NCBI GenBank assembly: GCA_022826745.1
Contig: JAJDUI010000038.1
Coordinates: 20,981 to 84,980 of the forward strand
Reading direction: 5' to 3'
DNA: 64,000 nucleotides
Source: Thermoanaerobaculia bacterium
GTDB taxonomy: Bacteria > Acidobacteriota > Thermoanaerobaculia > Multivoradales > Multivoraceae
Shown: one piece after another, positions 8,314 through 17,271 of the stretch
How positions within the stretch are numbered: the stretch's first letter is position 1
Layout of the letters: every line of letters starts with the position of its first letter
Program-made: the position numbers and the translations under genes
Notes under the pieces: generated by a model
Databases searched by the model: none
Told to the model about the DNA's origin: nothing
The model's input: only the letters and a program-made list of their open reading frames with translations

Positions 8314-9863
8314 GCCGCGTCGTCGACCATCGCCTCGATCAGGCAGGGGCCCGGTTCGGCGAAGCCGCGTTCGAGCGCCTCCGTCAGTTCCTCGCCGGTC
8401 CGCACCTGGACGGCCGGCATGCCGAAGCCGCGGGCCAGGTCGAGCCACTCGACGCGGGGGCCGGAGAGGTCGGTCAGGTTGACGCTCTGCGGCCCGAGCT
8501 CTTCGACGCCAGCGCGGTGGAGCTCCACCTGGAGGATGCGGTAGACGTCGTTCGCGAACACCAGGTTCACGACGTCGACGCCCTCGCGGACCTGGCTCCA
8601 CAGCGCCTGGATCGTGTAGAGACCGCTGCCGTCGCCCTCGAGGTTCAGGACCTTGCGGTCCGGACAGGCGATGGCGGCGCCGAGGGAAGCCGGCAGGCCC
8701 ATGCCGATGGCGCCGCCGTTCTCCTGGAGGTAGGTATGGGCCGGCGCGTTCATCGTAGCGGGATAGAAGCCGGCGCCGGCGGTGATCCCCTCGTCCATCA
8801 CGATCGCCTGCTCGGGCAGGGTGGCGGCGATCGCCTGGGCCGCGACCCGGACTCCGATCGGTCCGGCGGGCGCCGGCGGCCTCTCGACACTTCGGGCCGG
8901 AGGTTCCTCCTTCGCACTGAGCGCGCCGGCCAGCTCGCGGAGGGCGTGGCGGCTGTCCTCCGTCGGGTAGCTGAGGACGACGACGTCCGCGGAATCCGGG
9001 ATCAACCGGCTGACGCCGCCCTCGTAGCCGAAGAAGGCGACGGGGTCGGCCGCGCCGGCCAGGACCACCGTGTCGACGCCGCGAAAGAAGTCCACCGCCT
9101 GTTCGGGGAAGTAGGGGACGCGCGGCAGCGGCGGCAGATGGGGGCCGCGCTCCATGCGTCCACAGAAGGTCTCGGCGGCGAGCCGGCAGCCGGTCTTCGC
9201 CTGCACCTTCGCCGCCTCGCGCTGGGCGGCATCGGTGAAGCCGGAGCTGCCGAGCATCAGCATCGTTCGCTCGCCCTTCGACGTGGCGGCGCGGGCTCGA
9301 TCGACCGCCTCGGCGCCGATCAGCGCGGCGGGCGGGGGAGTCGGCTCGACGATCGGACCGTACGCCTCGTTCCACTGGCAGTCGGTGGGCACGATCAGGG
9401 TGGCGATCTGGCCGGGATGACGGCGGGCGGCCGAGATCGCGTCCGCCATGTCGCGGGAGATGTGCTCGGCGGAGGCCGCGGTGCGCTGCCAGTCGGACAC
9501 TGCCCGGACCAGGCTCTCGACCTCCGTGTTGAGCGGCGGATCGTAGTTCCGGTGCCACGTCGGGTGGTGGCCGATCACGTTGACGAGGGGGGTGCGTCCG
9601 CGGCGGGCGTTGTGGAGGTTCGCGAATCCGTTCGCGAAGCCCGGTCCGAGGTGGACGAGAGTCAGGGCGGGTTTGCCGGTCATTCGACCGTAGCCGTCGG
9701 CCGCGCCGGTGGCCACGCCCTCGAACTGGGCGAGCACGCCGCGCACGCCGGGAATCTCGTCGAGCGCGGCGACGAGGTGGATCTCCGAAGTGCCGGGATT
9801 CGCGAAACAGACTTCGACGCCGGCGTTCGCCGCGGTCCGGAGCATGGCCTGGGCGCCGTTCAT
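8310..9863 (-). CDS. Thiamine pyrophosphate enzyme, acetolactate synthase large-subunit family
   Basis: 517 residues from the ATG at 9863. The three-domain TPP fold is complete: the N-terminal PYR domain with 'FANPGTSEIH' and catalytic Glu48 in 'QFEGVATGAADGYGR', a central domain ~190-330 that includes 'PADP...FGYEGG'-like segments, and the C-terminal PP domain with the GDGS...N motif near residue 410 ('LEGDGSGLYTIQALW' to 'NLVFANDVY'). The family also includes benzoylformate, indolepyruvate and phenylpyruvate decarboxylases. No small regulatory ilvN gene is next to it, so branched-chain synthesis is not favoured. Being between an Lrp-type regulator and two IDH-like genes, opposite Phe/Tyr catabolic genes, it may act on an aromatic 2-oxoacid; that is inference. 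Confidence 0.8.
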   Translation of the reverse strand: MNGAQAMLRTAANAGVEVCFANPGTSEIHLVAALDEIPGVRGVLAQFEGVATGAADGYGRMTGKPALTLVHLGPGFANGFANLHNARRGRTPLVNVIGHHPTWHRNYDPPLNTEVESLVRAVSDWQRTAASAEHISRDMADAISAARRHPGQIATLIVPTDCQWNEAYGPIVEPTPPPAALIGAEAVDRARAATSKGERTMLMLGSSGFTDAAQREAAKVQAKTGCRLAAETFCGRMERGPHLPPLPRVPYFPEQAVDFFRGVDTVVLAGAADPVAFFGYEGGVSRLIPDSADVVVLSYPTEDSRHALRELAGALSAKEEPPARSVERPPAPAGPIGVRVAAQAIAATLPEQAIVMDEGITAGAGFYPATMNAPAHTYLQENGGAIGMGLPASLGAAIACPDRKVLNLEGDGSGLYTIQALWSQVREGVDVVNLVFANDVYRILQVELHRAGVEELGPQSVNLTDLSGPRVEWLDLARGFGMPAVQVRTGEELTEALERGFAEPGPCLIEAMVDDAA

Positions 9864-9888
9864 CGGAGCGGGAGGGTAGCAAGCCGCC

Positions 9889-10440
9889 TCATCGGCGCTC
9901 GTGTTCCTCTTTCGCTGCGGCGGTCCGGGACTCGAGAGGCAGCGCGGTCGTGCGCTTGATCTCGTTCAGCACGATGCTGGTGAGCAGGCGGTCGACGCCG
10001 GGGATCGAGGCGAGTTCGTCCGCCAGGATGTGCTCGAGGTGCCGGTAGTCGCGGGCCACGATCTTCAGCAGGTAGTCGTGCTCGCCGGTCAGGAAGTGGC
10101 ACTCGAGCACCTCGGGGAGTTCGCTGATCACCTTGCTGAAGTGACGCACGGCGTCCGCCTGGTGGTGAGAGAGGAAGACCTGGACGAAGCACAGCAATCC
10201 CAGGTTCACGGCGTTGCGGTCCAGCAGCGTGACCTGGCGCTGGATCACGCCGCGGCTCTCGAGTTTCCGGAGGCGTTTCTTCAGGCCCGAGGCGGAGAGT
10301 TCGACCCGTCGGGCGATGTCCGCATCGGTGCGGTTCGAGTCCTCCTGCAGCAACTCGAGGATCGCGTAGTCCGTGGCGTCGAGGGGGCGGCCGACCGAGC
10401 GCTGCGATTCGGTGCTCTGGTGGTTGCTCTTGGAGTCCAT
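9889..10440 (-). CDS. Lrp/AsnC-family transcriptional regulator
   Basis: 183 residues from the ATG at 10440. The N-terminal winged helix-turn-helix is 'LDATDYAILELLQEDSNRTDADIARRVELSASGLKKRLRKLESRGVI' in outline (residues ~20-70), followed by the RAM/AsnC effector domain with 'VLECHFLTGEHDYLLKIVARDYRHLEHIL' features and 'GVDRLLTSIVLNEIKRTT'. Proteins of this kind bind amino acids or related 2-oxoacids and control neighbouring genes. It starts the reverse-strand operon with the TPP enzyme 25 nt downstream and is divergent from the aminotransferase-hpd-phhA genes, so control of both sides from the shared 100-bp gap is likely. Confidence 0.92.
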   Translation of the reverse strand: MDSKSNHQSTESQRSVGRPLDATDYAILELLQEDSNRTDADIARRVELSASGLKKRLRKLESRGVIQRQVTLLDRNAVNLGLLCFVQVFLSHHQADAVRHFSKVISELPEVLECHFLTGEHDYLLKIVARDYRHLEHILADELASIPGVDRLLTSIVLNEIKRTTALPLESRTAAAKEEHERR

Positions 10441-10540
10441 TGGGCGGATTCTTACACAGAGTGGGAGTCGGCCCGAACGATAGTCGATAGAGGGGAATCT
10501 GAACTTGTTGTGCCTTGTTGGCTCTGATAGCGTCCCGATA
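10441..10540. promoter_or_regulatory. Divergent control region between lrp-type regulator and aminotransferase operon
   Basis: This 100-bp gap must hold both promoters. It is less GC-rich than its surroundings and has direct repeats: CTTGTTG at 10504-10510 and 10514-10520 (10 nt apart, one helical turn), and CGATAG at 10478-10483 and 10485-10490, with GATAG again at 10526-10530. These are candidate sites for the Lrp-type protein. I could not identify a convincing -35/-10 pair. Confidence 0.4.
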
Positions 10541-11791
10541 ATGGCTGTTGAGACACATCGTCGCACCGTGAGCGCCGCTTTCCCGCCGCCGATCGGCGGA
10601 CAGCCGCCCACGCAACCCGCGATGGCGCACCTGCTGGCGCCCTGGCTTCGCGGCCGCGAACGTTCACTGTTGCGCCGCCTGGTGAACCGGGTTGCTCGAC
10701 GCGACGTGATGTCGCTCGCTGGTGGCTTGCCGGCGGTGGATCTGTTTCCGGCCGAAACGTACGGCGCGAAGCTGCGCGAGCTTCTGGCCGAGCCGTGCTC
10801 CGTGCAGTACGGGCCGCCAAGCGGGGCGCTGAAGGAGCAGGTCGCCCTCCTGATGCAGCGGCGCGGCGTTCCGTGTCGCCCGGAGGAGATCCTGATCACG
10901 GCGGGTGCCCAGCAGGCGTTGCAGGTGGCGGTGGATGCGCTGGTGGCGACGGGTGAGTGCGTCGCACTTGAGCGCTTCGTCTACACCGGCATCCGCGAGG
11001 CCCTGGCGCCGCACTCGCCGCGGATTCTCACGCTGCCCAGCAGCCTGGACGACGGACTCGACGTGGAGGCCCTGGAGCGGTACCTGCTGGCCGGGGAACG
11101 GCCGCGTCTCGTCTACGTGATTCCGGACGCTCACAACCCGCTCGGGGTGAGTTTGACCCGGGAGAAACGGGAGCGGCTCGTCGTTCTGGCCGAGGACTAC
11201 GACTTCGCGATCCTCGAGGACGATCCGTATGGCCTGCTGTGCTGCGACGGGGAGTTCGAGCAGCCGCTCGCGGCTCTGGACTCGGAGCGGGTCATTCACG
11301 TCGGCACGTTCTCGAAGATCCTGGCGCCGGCCCTGCGCCTGGGCTGGATGCGCCTGCCGCCGCCGCTGGTCGACACGTTCGCGACCGTCAAGGAGGCGGG
11401 CGACCTCGAGTGCTCCAGGCTGACCATGCTTGCCGTCGGCCGTCTGCTTGCCGACCTCGACTTCGAACGCCACCTCGAGCTGTTGCGGTCCACGTACCGG
11501 GGCCGCCGGAACGCCTTGCTCGAAGAACTGGCGGATCGCCTCCCGGACGGCTGCGCGTTCTCCGAACCGGCCGGCGGCATGTTCGTGTGGGTCGAGTTGC
11601 CTGGCGGGACGGACGGAGAACGACTGCTCGAGCGGGCCCTGGACGAGCACGGAGTGGCCTTCGTGCCCTCAGCGGCGTTTGCCGATGTCCACGACCTGGA
11701 CGCGCCGGCCAACGCGGTCCGGCTGAGTTTCTCGACGCTCGAGCCGGAATCGCTGCGTCGGGCCGTGGCGAAGTTCGCGGCCTGTCTCTGA
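10541..11791 (+). CDS. PLP-dependent class I/II aminotransferase (aromatic/2-aminoadipate type)
   Basis: 416 residues from the ATG at 10541; an in-frame TTG at 10505 and an ATG at 10622 are alternatives. Fold-type I motifs are clear: 'SLAGGLPAVDLFP', 'YGPPSGALKEQVA', 'ILITAGAQQALQV', 'YVIPDAHNPLGVS', 'LEDDPYGLL' and the PLP lysine in 'GTFSKILAPALRLGW' (Lys259). The pattern matches the LysN/Aro8-like group that transaminates 2-aminoadipate and aromatic amino acids. It lies first in an operon with 4-hydroxyphenylpyruvate dioxygenase and phenylalanine hydroxylase, so conversion of tyrosine to 4-hydroxyphenylpyruvate is the likely job. Confidence 0.88.
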   Translation: MAVETHRRTVSAAFPPPIGGQPPTQPAMAHLLAPWLRGRERSLLRRLVNRVARRDVMSLAGGLPAVDLFPAETYGAKLRELLAEPCSVQYGPPSGALKEQVALLMQRRGVPCRPEEILITAGAQQALQVAVDALVATGECVALERFVYTGIREALAPHSPRILTLPSSLDDGLDVEALERYLLAGERPRLVYVIPDAHNPLGVSLTREKRERLVVLAEDYDFAILEDDPYGLLCCDGEFEQPLAALDSERVIHVGTFSKILAPALRLGWMRLPPPLVDTFATVKEAGDLECSRLTMLAVGRLLADLDFERHLELLRSTYRGRRNALLEELADRLPDGCAFSEPAGGMFVWVELPGGTDGERLLERALDEHGVAFVPSAAFADVHDLDAPANAVRLSFSTLEPESLRRAVAKFAACL

Positions 11792-11828
11792 CGAAGGCGG
11801 CAAAGGAAGACAACAGGAGGAAAGAAAC

Positions 11829-12989
11829 ATGAGTCTGGGAGTAGCGGAGACCACAGGGACGGGGTATCTGGCGGCGAGCGCCCTCGCGGAGGAGGACTTC
11901 TGCCCGATCCTCGGCTTCGATCACCTGGAGCTGTACGTCGGCAACGCGAAACAGTCGGCCGCCTGGTACTGCCACGTCTTCGGCTTCGAGTGCACCGCGG
12001 TCCGCGGTCTGGAGACCGGAGAGCGGGCCTGCGCGTCCTACCTCGTCGAACAGGGAGACATCCGGCTCCTGTTGACCAGCGGTCTCCACTCGTCGCATCC
12101 CGCCGCGCGTTCGGTGCGCCGGCACGGCGATTCGGTCGCGGTCATCGCGCTGTCCGTGCCGGACGCGGACGCCGCGTTCGATGCTGCCGTGGCGCGGGGC
12201 GCCGAGGCGGCCGCGGCGCCGGCGACGGCCGCGGACGAGCACGGCGGGTTCCGCCACGCGGCGATCCGCCTTTACGGCGACTGCGTCCTTCAGTTCATCG
12301 ATCGCCGGGGCTACGGCGGCGTCTTCGGCCCCGGCTTCCGGCCGGCGCCCGTGATTCCCGGCGCCGCCGCCGGCCGGGACTGTGGCCTGGTCGCGATCGA
12401 CCACCTGGTGGCCAACGTCGAGTTGGGGCGGATGAACGAGTGGGCGGCCTTCTTCTCGCAGGTGCTCGGCTTCAGCCAGCTCGTGCACTTCGACGACGAG
12501 GCGATCTCGACCGAGTACTCGGCGCTCATGTCGAAGGTGATGCAGGACGGCACGGGCGCGATCAAGTTCCCGATCAACGAGCCGGCCGAGGGCCGGAAGA
12601 AGTCGCAGATCGAGGAGTTCCTCGAGTTCCACGAGGGGCCCGGCGTGCAGCACATCGCCTGCCGGACGAACGACATTCTCGCTACGGTCACGCGTTTGCG
12701 CGAGAACGGCGTCGAGTTCCTGCACGTGCCGATCTCCTACTACGAGGATCTGGAGCAGCGGGTCGGGACGATCGACGAGCCGATCGATCGCCTGGCGGAA
12801 CTCGGCATCCTCGCCGACCGCGACGAGGACGGCTACCTGCTGCAGATCTTCACCAAGCCGGTCGAGGATCGGCCTACGCTGTTCTACGAGATCATCGAGC
12901 GGCACGGCGCCACCGGCTTCGGCGCGGGCAACTTCAAGAGCCTGTTCGTGGCGCTGGAGCGGGAGCAGGCGGCGAGGGGGAACCTGTGA
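11829..12989 (+). CDS. hppD: 4-hydroxyphenylpyruvate dioxygenase
   Basis: 386 residues from the ATG at 11829, with a near-perfect ribosome binding site AGGAGG at 11815-11820. It converts 4-hydroxyphenylpyruvate to homogentisate using Fe(II) and O2. Two vicinal-oxygen-chelate domains are visible: the N-terminal one starts 'LGFDHLELYVGNA', the catalytic C-terminal one 'VAIDHLVANVE'. The iron triad is present: His192 ('IDHLV'), His275 ('VQHIACRTNDI') and Glu354 ('FYEIIER'). Also typical are 'KVMQDGTGAIKFPINEPA' and the C-terminal 'GFGAGNFKSLF' helix. The stop overlaps the phhA start as GTGA. The later homogentisate pathway genes (hmgA, fahA) are not in the window. Confidence 0.96.
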   Translation: MSLGVAETTGTGYLAASALAEEDFCPILGFDHLELYVGNAKQSAAWYCHVFGFECTAVRGLETGERACASYLVEQGDIRLLLTSGLHSSHPAARSVRRHGDSVAVIALSVPDADAAFDAAVARGAEAAAAPATAADEHGGFRHAAIRLYGDCVLQFIDRRGYGGVFGPGFRPAPVIPGAAAGRDCGLVAIDHLVANVELGRMNEWAAFFSQVLGFSQLVHFDDEAISTEYSALMSKVMQDGTGAIKFPINEPAEGRKKSQIEEFLEFHEGPGVQHIACRTNDILATVTRLRENGVEFLHVPISYYEDLEQRVGTIDEPIDRLAELGILADRDEDGYLLQIFTKPVEDRPTLFYEIIERHGATGFGAGNFKSLFVALEREQAARGNL

Positions 12990-13912
12990 GCGCGGTCGGG
13001 GCCGCGCCCGGCCTGCTCGCCGGCGCGGATCTGACGACCGGCCGGGCCGATTTCATCGAGCGCGCGCAGACCCGGGGAGACCTGTTCGTCGAGCAGCCCT
13101 ACGATCTCTACAGCGAGGCGAACCAGGAGACCTGGAGGCGGCTGTACCGGGCGCTCGCCGGCAAGTGGGAGCAGCACGCCCACCCCCGCTTCCTGGACGG
13201 CGTGGCGCGTCTGGGCCTGGATCCGGATCGCATCCCGAGGCTCGAGGACGTCAACCGTTTCCTCGAGCCGCTGAGCGGGTTCAGGGCGCGGGCGGTCAGT
13301 GGCTACGTGCCGGCCTACCTGTTCTTCGACTGCCTGCGCCGCCGGGAGTTCCCGACCACGATCACGGTGCGCGACGGCGACCGGCTCGACTACCTTCCCG
13401 AGCCGGACATTTTCCACGACCTGGCCGGACACGTGCCGATGCACACGGACCCGGCCTTCGCCGGCGTGCTGGTCCGCTTCGGGGACGCGGCGCGGGCGGC
13501 GGCGCTCCGGGCGCGGGACGGCGACTGCCGGAGCGTCGAGAGCGGGCTCAGGGCACTGGCGCGGTTCTTCTGGTTCACGATCGAGTTCGGTTTGATGCGG
13601 CGTCCGGGCGGCGACGGGCTCTGCGCCTACGGCAGCGGCCTGTTGAGTTCGTCAGGCGAGATCGCGCACTCGCTCGAGTCTCCCAGGGTGCAGCGCGTGC
13701 CCTTCCAGCTCGAGTGGGTCGTGAACCAGGGCTTCGAGATCGACTCGCTGCAGCCGCTGCTGTTCGTCGTCGACAGCTTCCGCCACCTGGAGCGCGAAGT
13801 GCGCCGGCTGGAGCGCTGGCTCGGCGAGGGTCGTCTGGACAACGTGGCCCCGGGCGAGCCGGCGGTCAGCCGGGAGGACCTGCGCTCCTTCCTGGACGCC
13901 GGGCTTCAGTAG
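12986..13912 (+). CDS. phhA: Phenylalanine 4-monooxygenase
   Basis: 308 residues from a GTG at 12986 (GTGA overlap with hppD). It hydroxylates phenylalanine to tyrosine with a pterin cofactor and iron. The aromatic amino acid hydroxylase catalytic domain is complete, including 'GYVPAYLFFDCLRRREFPTT' in outline, the iron ligands His144 and His149 in 'FHDLAGHVPMH', and Glu200 in 'FWFTIEFG'. There is no N-terminal ACT regulatory domain, as is usual in bacterial enzymes. With the aminotransferase and hppD it makes a Phe to Tyr to 4-hydroxyphenylpyruvate to homogentisate route. No pterin carbinolamine dehydratase (phhB) is adjacent. It overlaps the convergent amidase by 7 nt. Confidence 0.96.
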   Translation: MSAVGAAPGLLAGADLTTGRADFIERAQTRGDLFVEQPYDLYSEANQETWRRLYRALAGKWEQHAHPRFLDGVARLGLDPDRIPRLEDVNRFLEPLSGFRARAVSGYVPAYLFFDCLRRREFPTTITVRDGDRLDYLPEPDIFHDLAGHVPMHTDPAFAGVLVRFGDAARAAALRARDGDCRSVESGLRALARFFWFTIEFGLMRRPGGDGLCAYGSGLLSSSGEIAHSLESPRVQRVPFQLEWVVNQGFEIDSLQPLLFVVDSFRHLEREVRRLERWLGEGRLDNVAPGEPAVSREDLRSFLDAGLQ

Positions 13913-15393
13913 CCCGGCGGGCGCTCGAAACCGCCGATGCGCCGGCTCAGCCGCCGGGCCAGGTCGAGGGTCGTGCGGTCCTCGAGGAAGGGCCCCGCGA
14001 TCTGGAGTCCGACCGGCAGGCCGTCCGAGGCGGCGCCGGCCGGGATCACGGTCGCCGGCAGGAATGCGACCCCGGTGAGGCCGACCCAGAGGGTCTGCTC
14101 GCCGTAGGCGCGCTGCTCGCCGTTGACGGTGATGCGCCGCGCGCCCATCGGTTCGCTGTGGTCGTGGGGAATCGCGGTGGTCGGCAGGCAGGGCAGAAGC
14201 ACGGCGTCCCACTCCCTGAAGAACTCGTGCCACTTGCGGCGCATCTGCAGCCGGCGTTCGTTCGCCGATAGCCACGCCCGGTGTCGCTGCGAGGCCCAGC
14301 GCGCCGCGAGCGCGCCTTCCTCTTCCTCGCGCAGGCCGCGCTCGGCGAGTTCCTCGATCTCCTGGTGGCTGAAGCCGCCGCACATGGCGGCGCCCAGGAG
14401 CTGGCCGAAGACGCGCGTCGCGTAGTCGAAGGTGAAGTCGGGTCGGGCTTCGCGATCGACGGTGGCGCCGGCGCCTTCCAGTGCATCCGCGGCCGCATCG
14501 AGGCGTTCGCGCACCCGGTCGTCGATGGGGCAGGACGGTTCCTCGAACCACACGGCGACCCGGTAGTCCGAGATGTTGCCGTGGCGAGGCGGCGGCAGCT
14601 CCAACCGGTAGCCGGGCGCGTGCCAGTCGTCGGGGCCGGCGAGGAGGTCGATGCCGAGTTCGAGGTCCTCGACGTTGCGAGCCATCGGCCCGGCGACGGC
14701 GATGTCGGCCTGCGTCAGCGTGCCGGGCGGTCCCGGAATCTGGCCGAGGGCGGGCACGATGCCGTAGCTCGGCTTGTGGCCGAAGACTCCGCAGGTGGAG
14801 GCCGGGCCGCGGATCGAGCCGCCGATGTCGCTGCCCAGTTCAAACGGAGTGAACCCGGCCGCCAGGGCCGCGGCCGACCCGCCTGATGACCCGCCCGGTG
14901 TCCGCTCCAGGTTCCAGGGGTTGTTCGTTTGCCCGAAGACCTCGTTGTAGCTCTGCGTGTCGCCGGCGTAGATCGGCAGGTTCGTCTTGCCGAAGACGAC
15001 GGCTCCGGCGGCGCGCAGGCGGGCGACCGGCACCGCGTCGACCTCGGGAACGTGGCCGCTCAGTTCCGGGGCCCCGGAGGTCGTCCGCATGCCAACGGTC
15101 TGGAAGGAGTCCTTGATCGTCATCGCGACGCCGTGCAGCGGGCCCAGGTTCCGGCCGTCCGCCAACGCCCGGTCGGCGGCGTCGGCCTCACCGCGGGCAC
15201 GTTCGGCGTCGAGGGTGACGACAGTGTTGAGAGGCGGATTCAGCCGCTCGACTCGGTCGAGCAGATGCTCGAGATAGTCGCGGGAAGAAACGCGGCGGGT
15301 CCGGATGGCGGTAGCCGCTTCGGTGGCGGACCAGTACGCCGCGTCCAGGCCCGGCGCCGGGTCGGTGGAGATGACGGGAGAGGGTTCGCTCAT
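13906..15393 (-). CDS. Amidase signature-family hydrolase
   Basis: 495 residues from the ATG at 15393. The amidase signature is intact: Lys94 in 'VAMTIKDSF', cis-Ser169 in 'TPGGSSGGSAAALAAG' and nucleophile Ser193 in 'GSDIGGSIRGPA'. The spacings (75 and 24 residues) equal those of the Ser-cisSer-Lys triad in the family. There is no signal peptide. It lacks the features that would make it GatA (no gatB/gatC next to it), so it is a general amide hydrolase of unknown substrate. It is convergent with phhA and divergent from the VWFA genes. Confidence 0.9.
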   Translation of the reverse strand: MSEPSPVISTDPAPGLDAAYWSATEAATAIRTRRVSSRDYLEHLLDRVERLNPPLNTVVTLDAERARGEADAADRALADGRNLGPLHGVAMTIKDSFQTVGMRTTSGAPELSGHVPEVDAVPVARLRAAGAVVFGKTNLPIYAGDTQSYNEVFGQTNNPWNLERTPGGSSGGSAAALAAGFTPFELGSDIGGSIRGPASTCGVFGHKPSYGIVPALGQIPGPPGTLTQADIAVAGPMARNVEDLELGIDLLAGPDDWHAPGYRLELPPPRHGNISDYRVAVWFEEPSCPIDDRVRERLDAAADALEGAGATVDREARPDFTFDYATRVFGQLLGAAMCGGFSHQEIEELAERGLREEEEGALAARWASQRHRAWLSANERRLQMRRKWHEFFREWDAVLLPCLPTTAIPHDHSEPMGARRITVNGEQRAYGEQTLWVGLTGVAFLPATVIPAGAASDGLPVGLQIAGPFLEDRTTLDLARRLSRRIGGFERPPGY

Positions 15394-15498
15394 GGCGCGC
15401 AGGCTAGCAGCGGCACACCCGATGGCACCTCGCTTGCAACGTACCTGGCCTGATCGAAGCAGGATCTGGACTATGGTGTCGGCTCACAGGAGACAGGC

Positions 15499-17271
15499 AT
15501 GACGATCGTGAACCTCCATCCGCGGCTCTGTGGCGGGAGAAACTCCTGTCGGGCTCTGCTGGCCGTCCTCGCGACCGCCCTGGCGTTCGCGTATCCCGCG
15601 CGAGCCCAGGAGCCGGACGCATTGTCCTCATCCGAGGTCGCTTTCGGCGAGGTGATCGACGTCCGGGTCGTCAACCTCGAAGTCGTCGTCGAGGACGGCG
15701 AGGGACGCCGCGTCCCGGGGCTCATGGCGGACGACTTCCTGGTGCTGGTAGACGGTGAGGAGGTCGATGTCGAGTACTTCACCGAGGTCTCCCAGGGGCG
15801 TGCGCGGTCGACGTCCGGCGCCGAGACGCCGCCGGCCGTGGGCGAGGGCGATGTCGTTGCCACGAACTTCCTCCTCTTCGTGGACGACGAGCGCACTCTG
15901 GTGGCCCAGAGGCGGCCGGTGTTGCAGGGGTTCGCGCACAGGCTCGGCGTGCTGGATCCGGCCGACCGGGTGGCTGTGGTCGTACAGAACGACGGGCGCC
16001 TGGAACTCCTGAGTCCGTTCACGACGAACCGCGAGGCCACCCTGGCCGCACTCGGGGAGCTCGACCGGGGCCGACGTTTTCGCGGGCTACTGGATTCCCG
16101 GCGAATCCTCAGAACGTTCACCGGAGGTCGTGGCGGAACGGCCGCGTACTTCCGCGATGCCGGGCCGCAGAGCTGGGCGTCCGAGGCAGCGGCGGACCTC
16201 GCTCGCCAGGGCGGAGGCGTGACGGACTACTTCGACGGGCAAGCGGGAACAGTCGGGCCGCTGGACAGTCGGACGGTCGTTGCCGAGAGCCTGGGCGCCG
16301 CGGGAGAGATCGTGGCGTCCGACCTTGTGTTCGCCGGCATGAAGCCCGACAGTTTCGAGCAGGAAGCGAGGGCCTCGATCCTCGAGCAGGATCTGAGCCT
16401 GTCGGTCGATGCCGTGGTCTCGGCGATGCGGGCGCTCGATCCACCCGAGGGACGCAAGGTGCTTCTGCTCCTGCCGGGGTACTGGCCGACCGGGGAGTTC
16501 CGGCCCTCCGGCCGGGGTGCCGGGCTGCGAACGGATCTCGAAATGCTGGACGGTCTGATCGACACGGCGAATCTGCTCGGCTACACGATCTACCCGATGG
16601 ATCAGCAGGCCGGTGCGCCGAACGTGAGGTTGTGGCAGAACCTCCGCTACGTCGCGCGCGACACGGGCGGCATGGCGTTCATGGCGGGGAGCAACATCTC
16701 CGCTCTCGAGCTGGTCGCCAGCGACACGTCGAACTACTACTGGCTGGGTTTCGTGCCCGAGTACCGCCGCGATGACCGCGTACACGACATCGAAGTGCAG
16801 GTCCGAGCCCCCGGCGTCCAGGTGCGGGCCCGCCGGGGATACCTGGACCTGTCGCGGGTCGCTGAAGCCGACATGGAGGCTCAACGGCATCTCCTGTTTC
16901 CGCGGCAGCCGGAAGCGGACGAGATCGGACTGAGAGTGAGAACCGGCACCGCCACGTCCCTGCGGGGGAAGAGAATGAGCGTGCCGGTCGATGTCGAAAT
17001 CCCGGTCGGGAGCTTCACGGCGGTGCCCTGGGACGGCCGGTACGTCCAGCGGTTGGAGGTGCGCTTCGCCACCATCGATCGTGACGGCTGGCGGGCGGAA
17101 CAGCCGGCGATTCCTCTCGACCTGCGTCACGACGCCGCTCCTTCCCAGGACAGCGTGCACTGGTTCCGCGCCGACCTGGAGATGCGGCACCTGCCCCATA
17201 CCGTGGTCGTCACGGTCCACGATCCCGCGTCGCGCCAGACGGCGAGCGCCCGCATCGAGGTGAAGCCCTGA
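15499..17271 (+). CDS. VWFA-related secreted protein, tandem paralogue 1
   Basis: 590 residues from the ATG at 15499 with AGGAGA at 15488-15493. A signal peptide ends 'AYPARA|QEP'. The protein has the layout of acidobacterial VWFA-related proteins: an N-terminal strand block 'VRVVNLEVVVEDGEGRRVPGL' plus 'DFLVLVDGEEVDVEYFTEV', a VWA-like middle ('FLLFVDDERT', 'LDPPEGRKVLLLLPGYWP') and the typical end 'NYYWLGFVPEYRRDDRVHDIEV' followed by 'VRARRGYLDLSR'. The MIDAS Asp is within 'FVDDE', so metal binding may be imperfect. The function of the family is unknown. It is first of three head-to-tail paralogues. Confidence 0.88.
   Translation: MTIVNLHPRLCGGRNSCRALLAVLATALAFAYPARAQEPDALSSSEVAFGEVIDVRVVNLEVVVEDGEGRRVPGLMADDFLVLVDGEEVDVEYFTEVSQGRARSTSGAETPPAVGEGDVVATNFLLFVDDERTLVAQRRPVLQGFAHRLGVLDPADRVAVVVQNDGRLELLSPFTTNREATLAALGELDRGRRFRGLLDSRRILRTFTGGRGGTAAYFRDAGPQSWASEAAADLARQGGGVTDYFDGQAGTVGPLDSRTVVAESLGAAGEIVASDLVFAGMKPDSFEQEARASILEQDLSLSVDAVVSAMRALDPPEGRKVLLLLPGYWPTGEFRPSGRGAGLRTDLEMLDGLIDTANLLGYTIYPMDQQAGAPNVRLWQNLRYVARDTGGMAFMAGSNISALELVASDTSNYYWLGFVPEYRRDDRVHDIEVQVRAPGVQVRARRGYLDLSRVAEADMEAQRHLLFPRQPEADEIGLRVRTGTATSLRGKRMSVPVDVEIPVGSFTAVPWDGRYVQRLEVRFATIDRDGWRAEQPAIPLDLRHDAAPSQDSVHWFRADLEMRHLPHTVVVTVHDPASRQTASARIEVKP

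Noticed and set aside
8310..9863. TPP enzyme as ilvB of branched-chain amino acid synthesis
   Set aside because: No ilvN or ilvC nearby, and the neighbours are aromatic amino acid genes; the name could mislead.
12113..12123. GGTGCGCCGGC inside hppD as another gene-end element
   Set aside because: The second half-stem is missing and it is mid-gene in conserved coding sequence; a chance match at this GC content.
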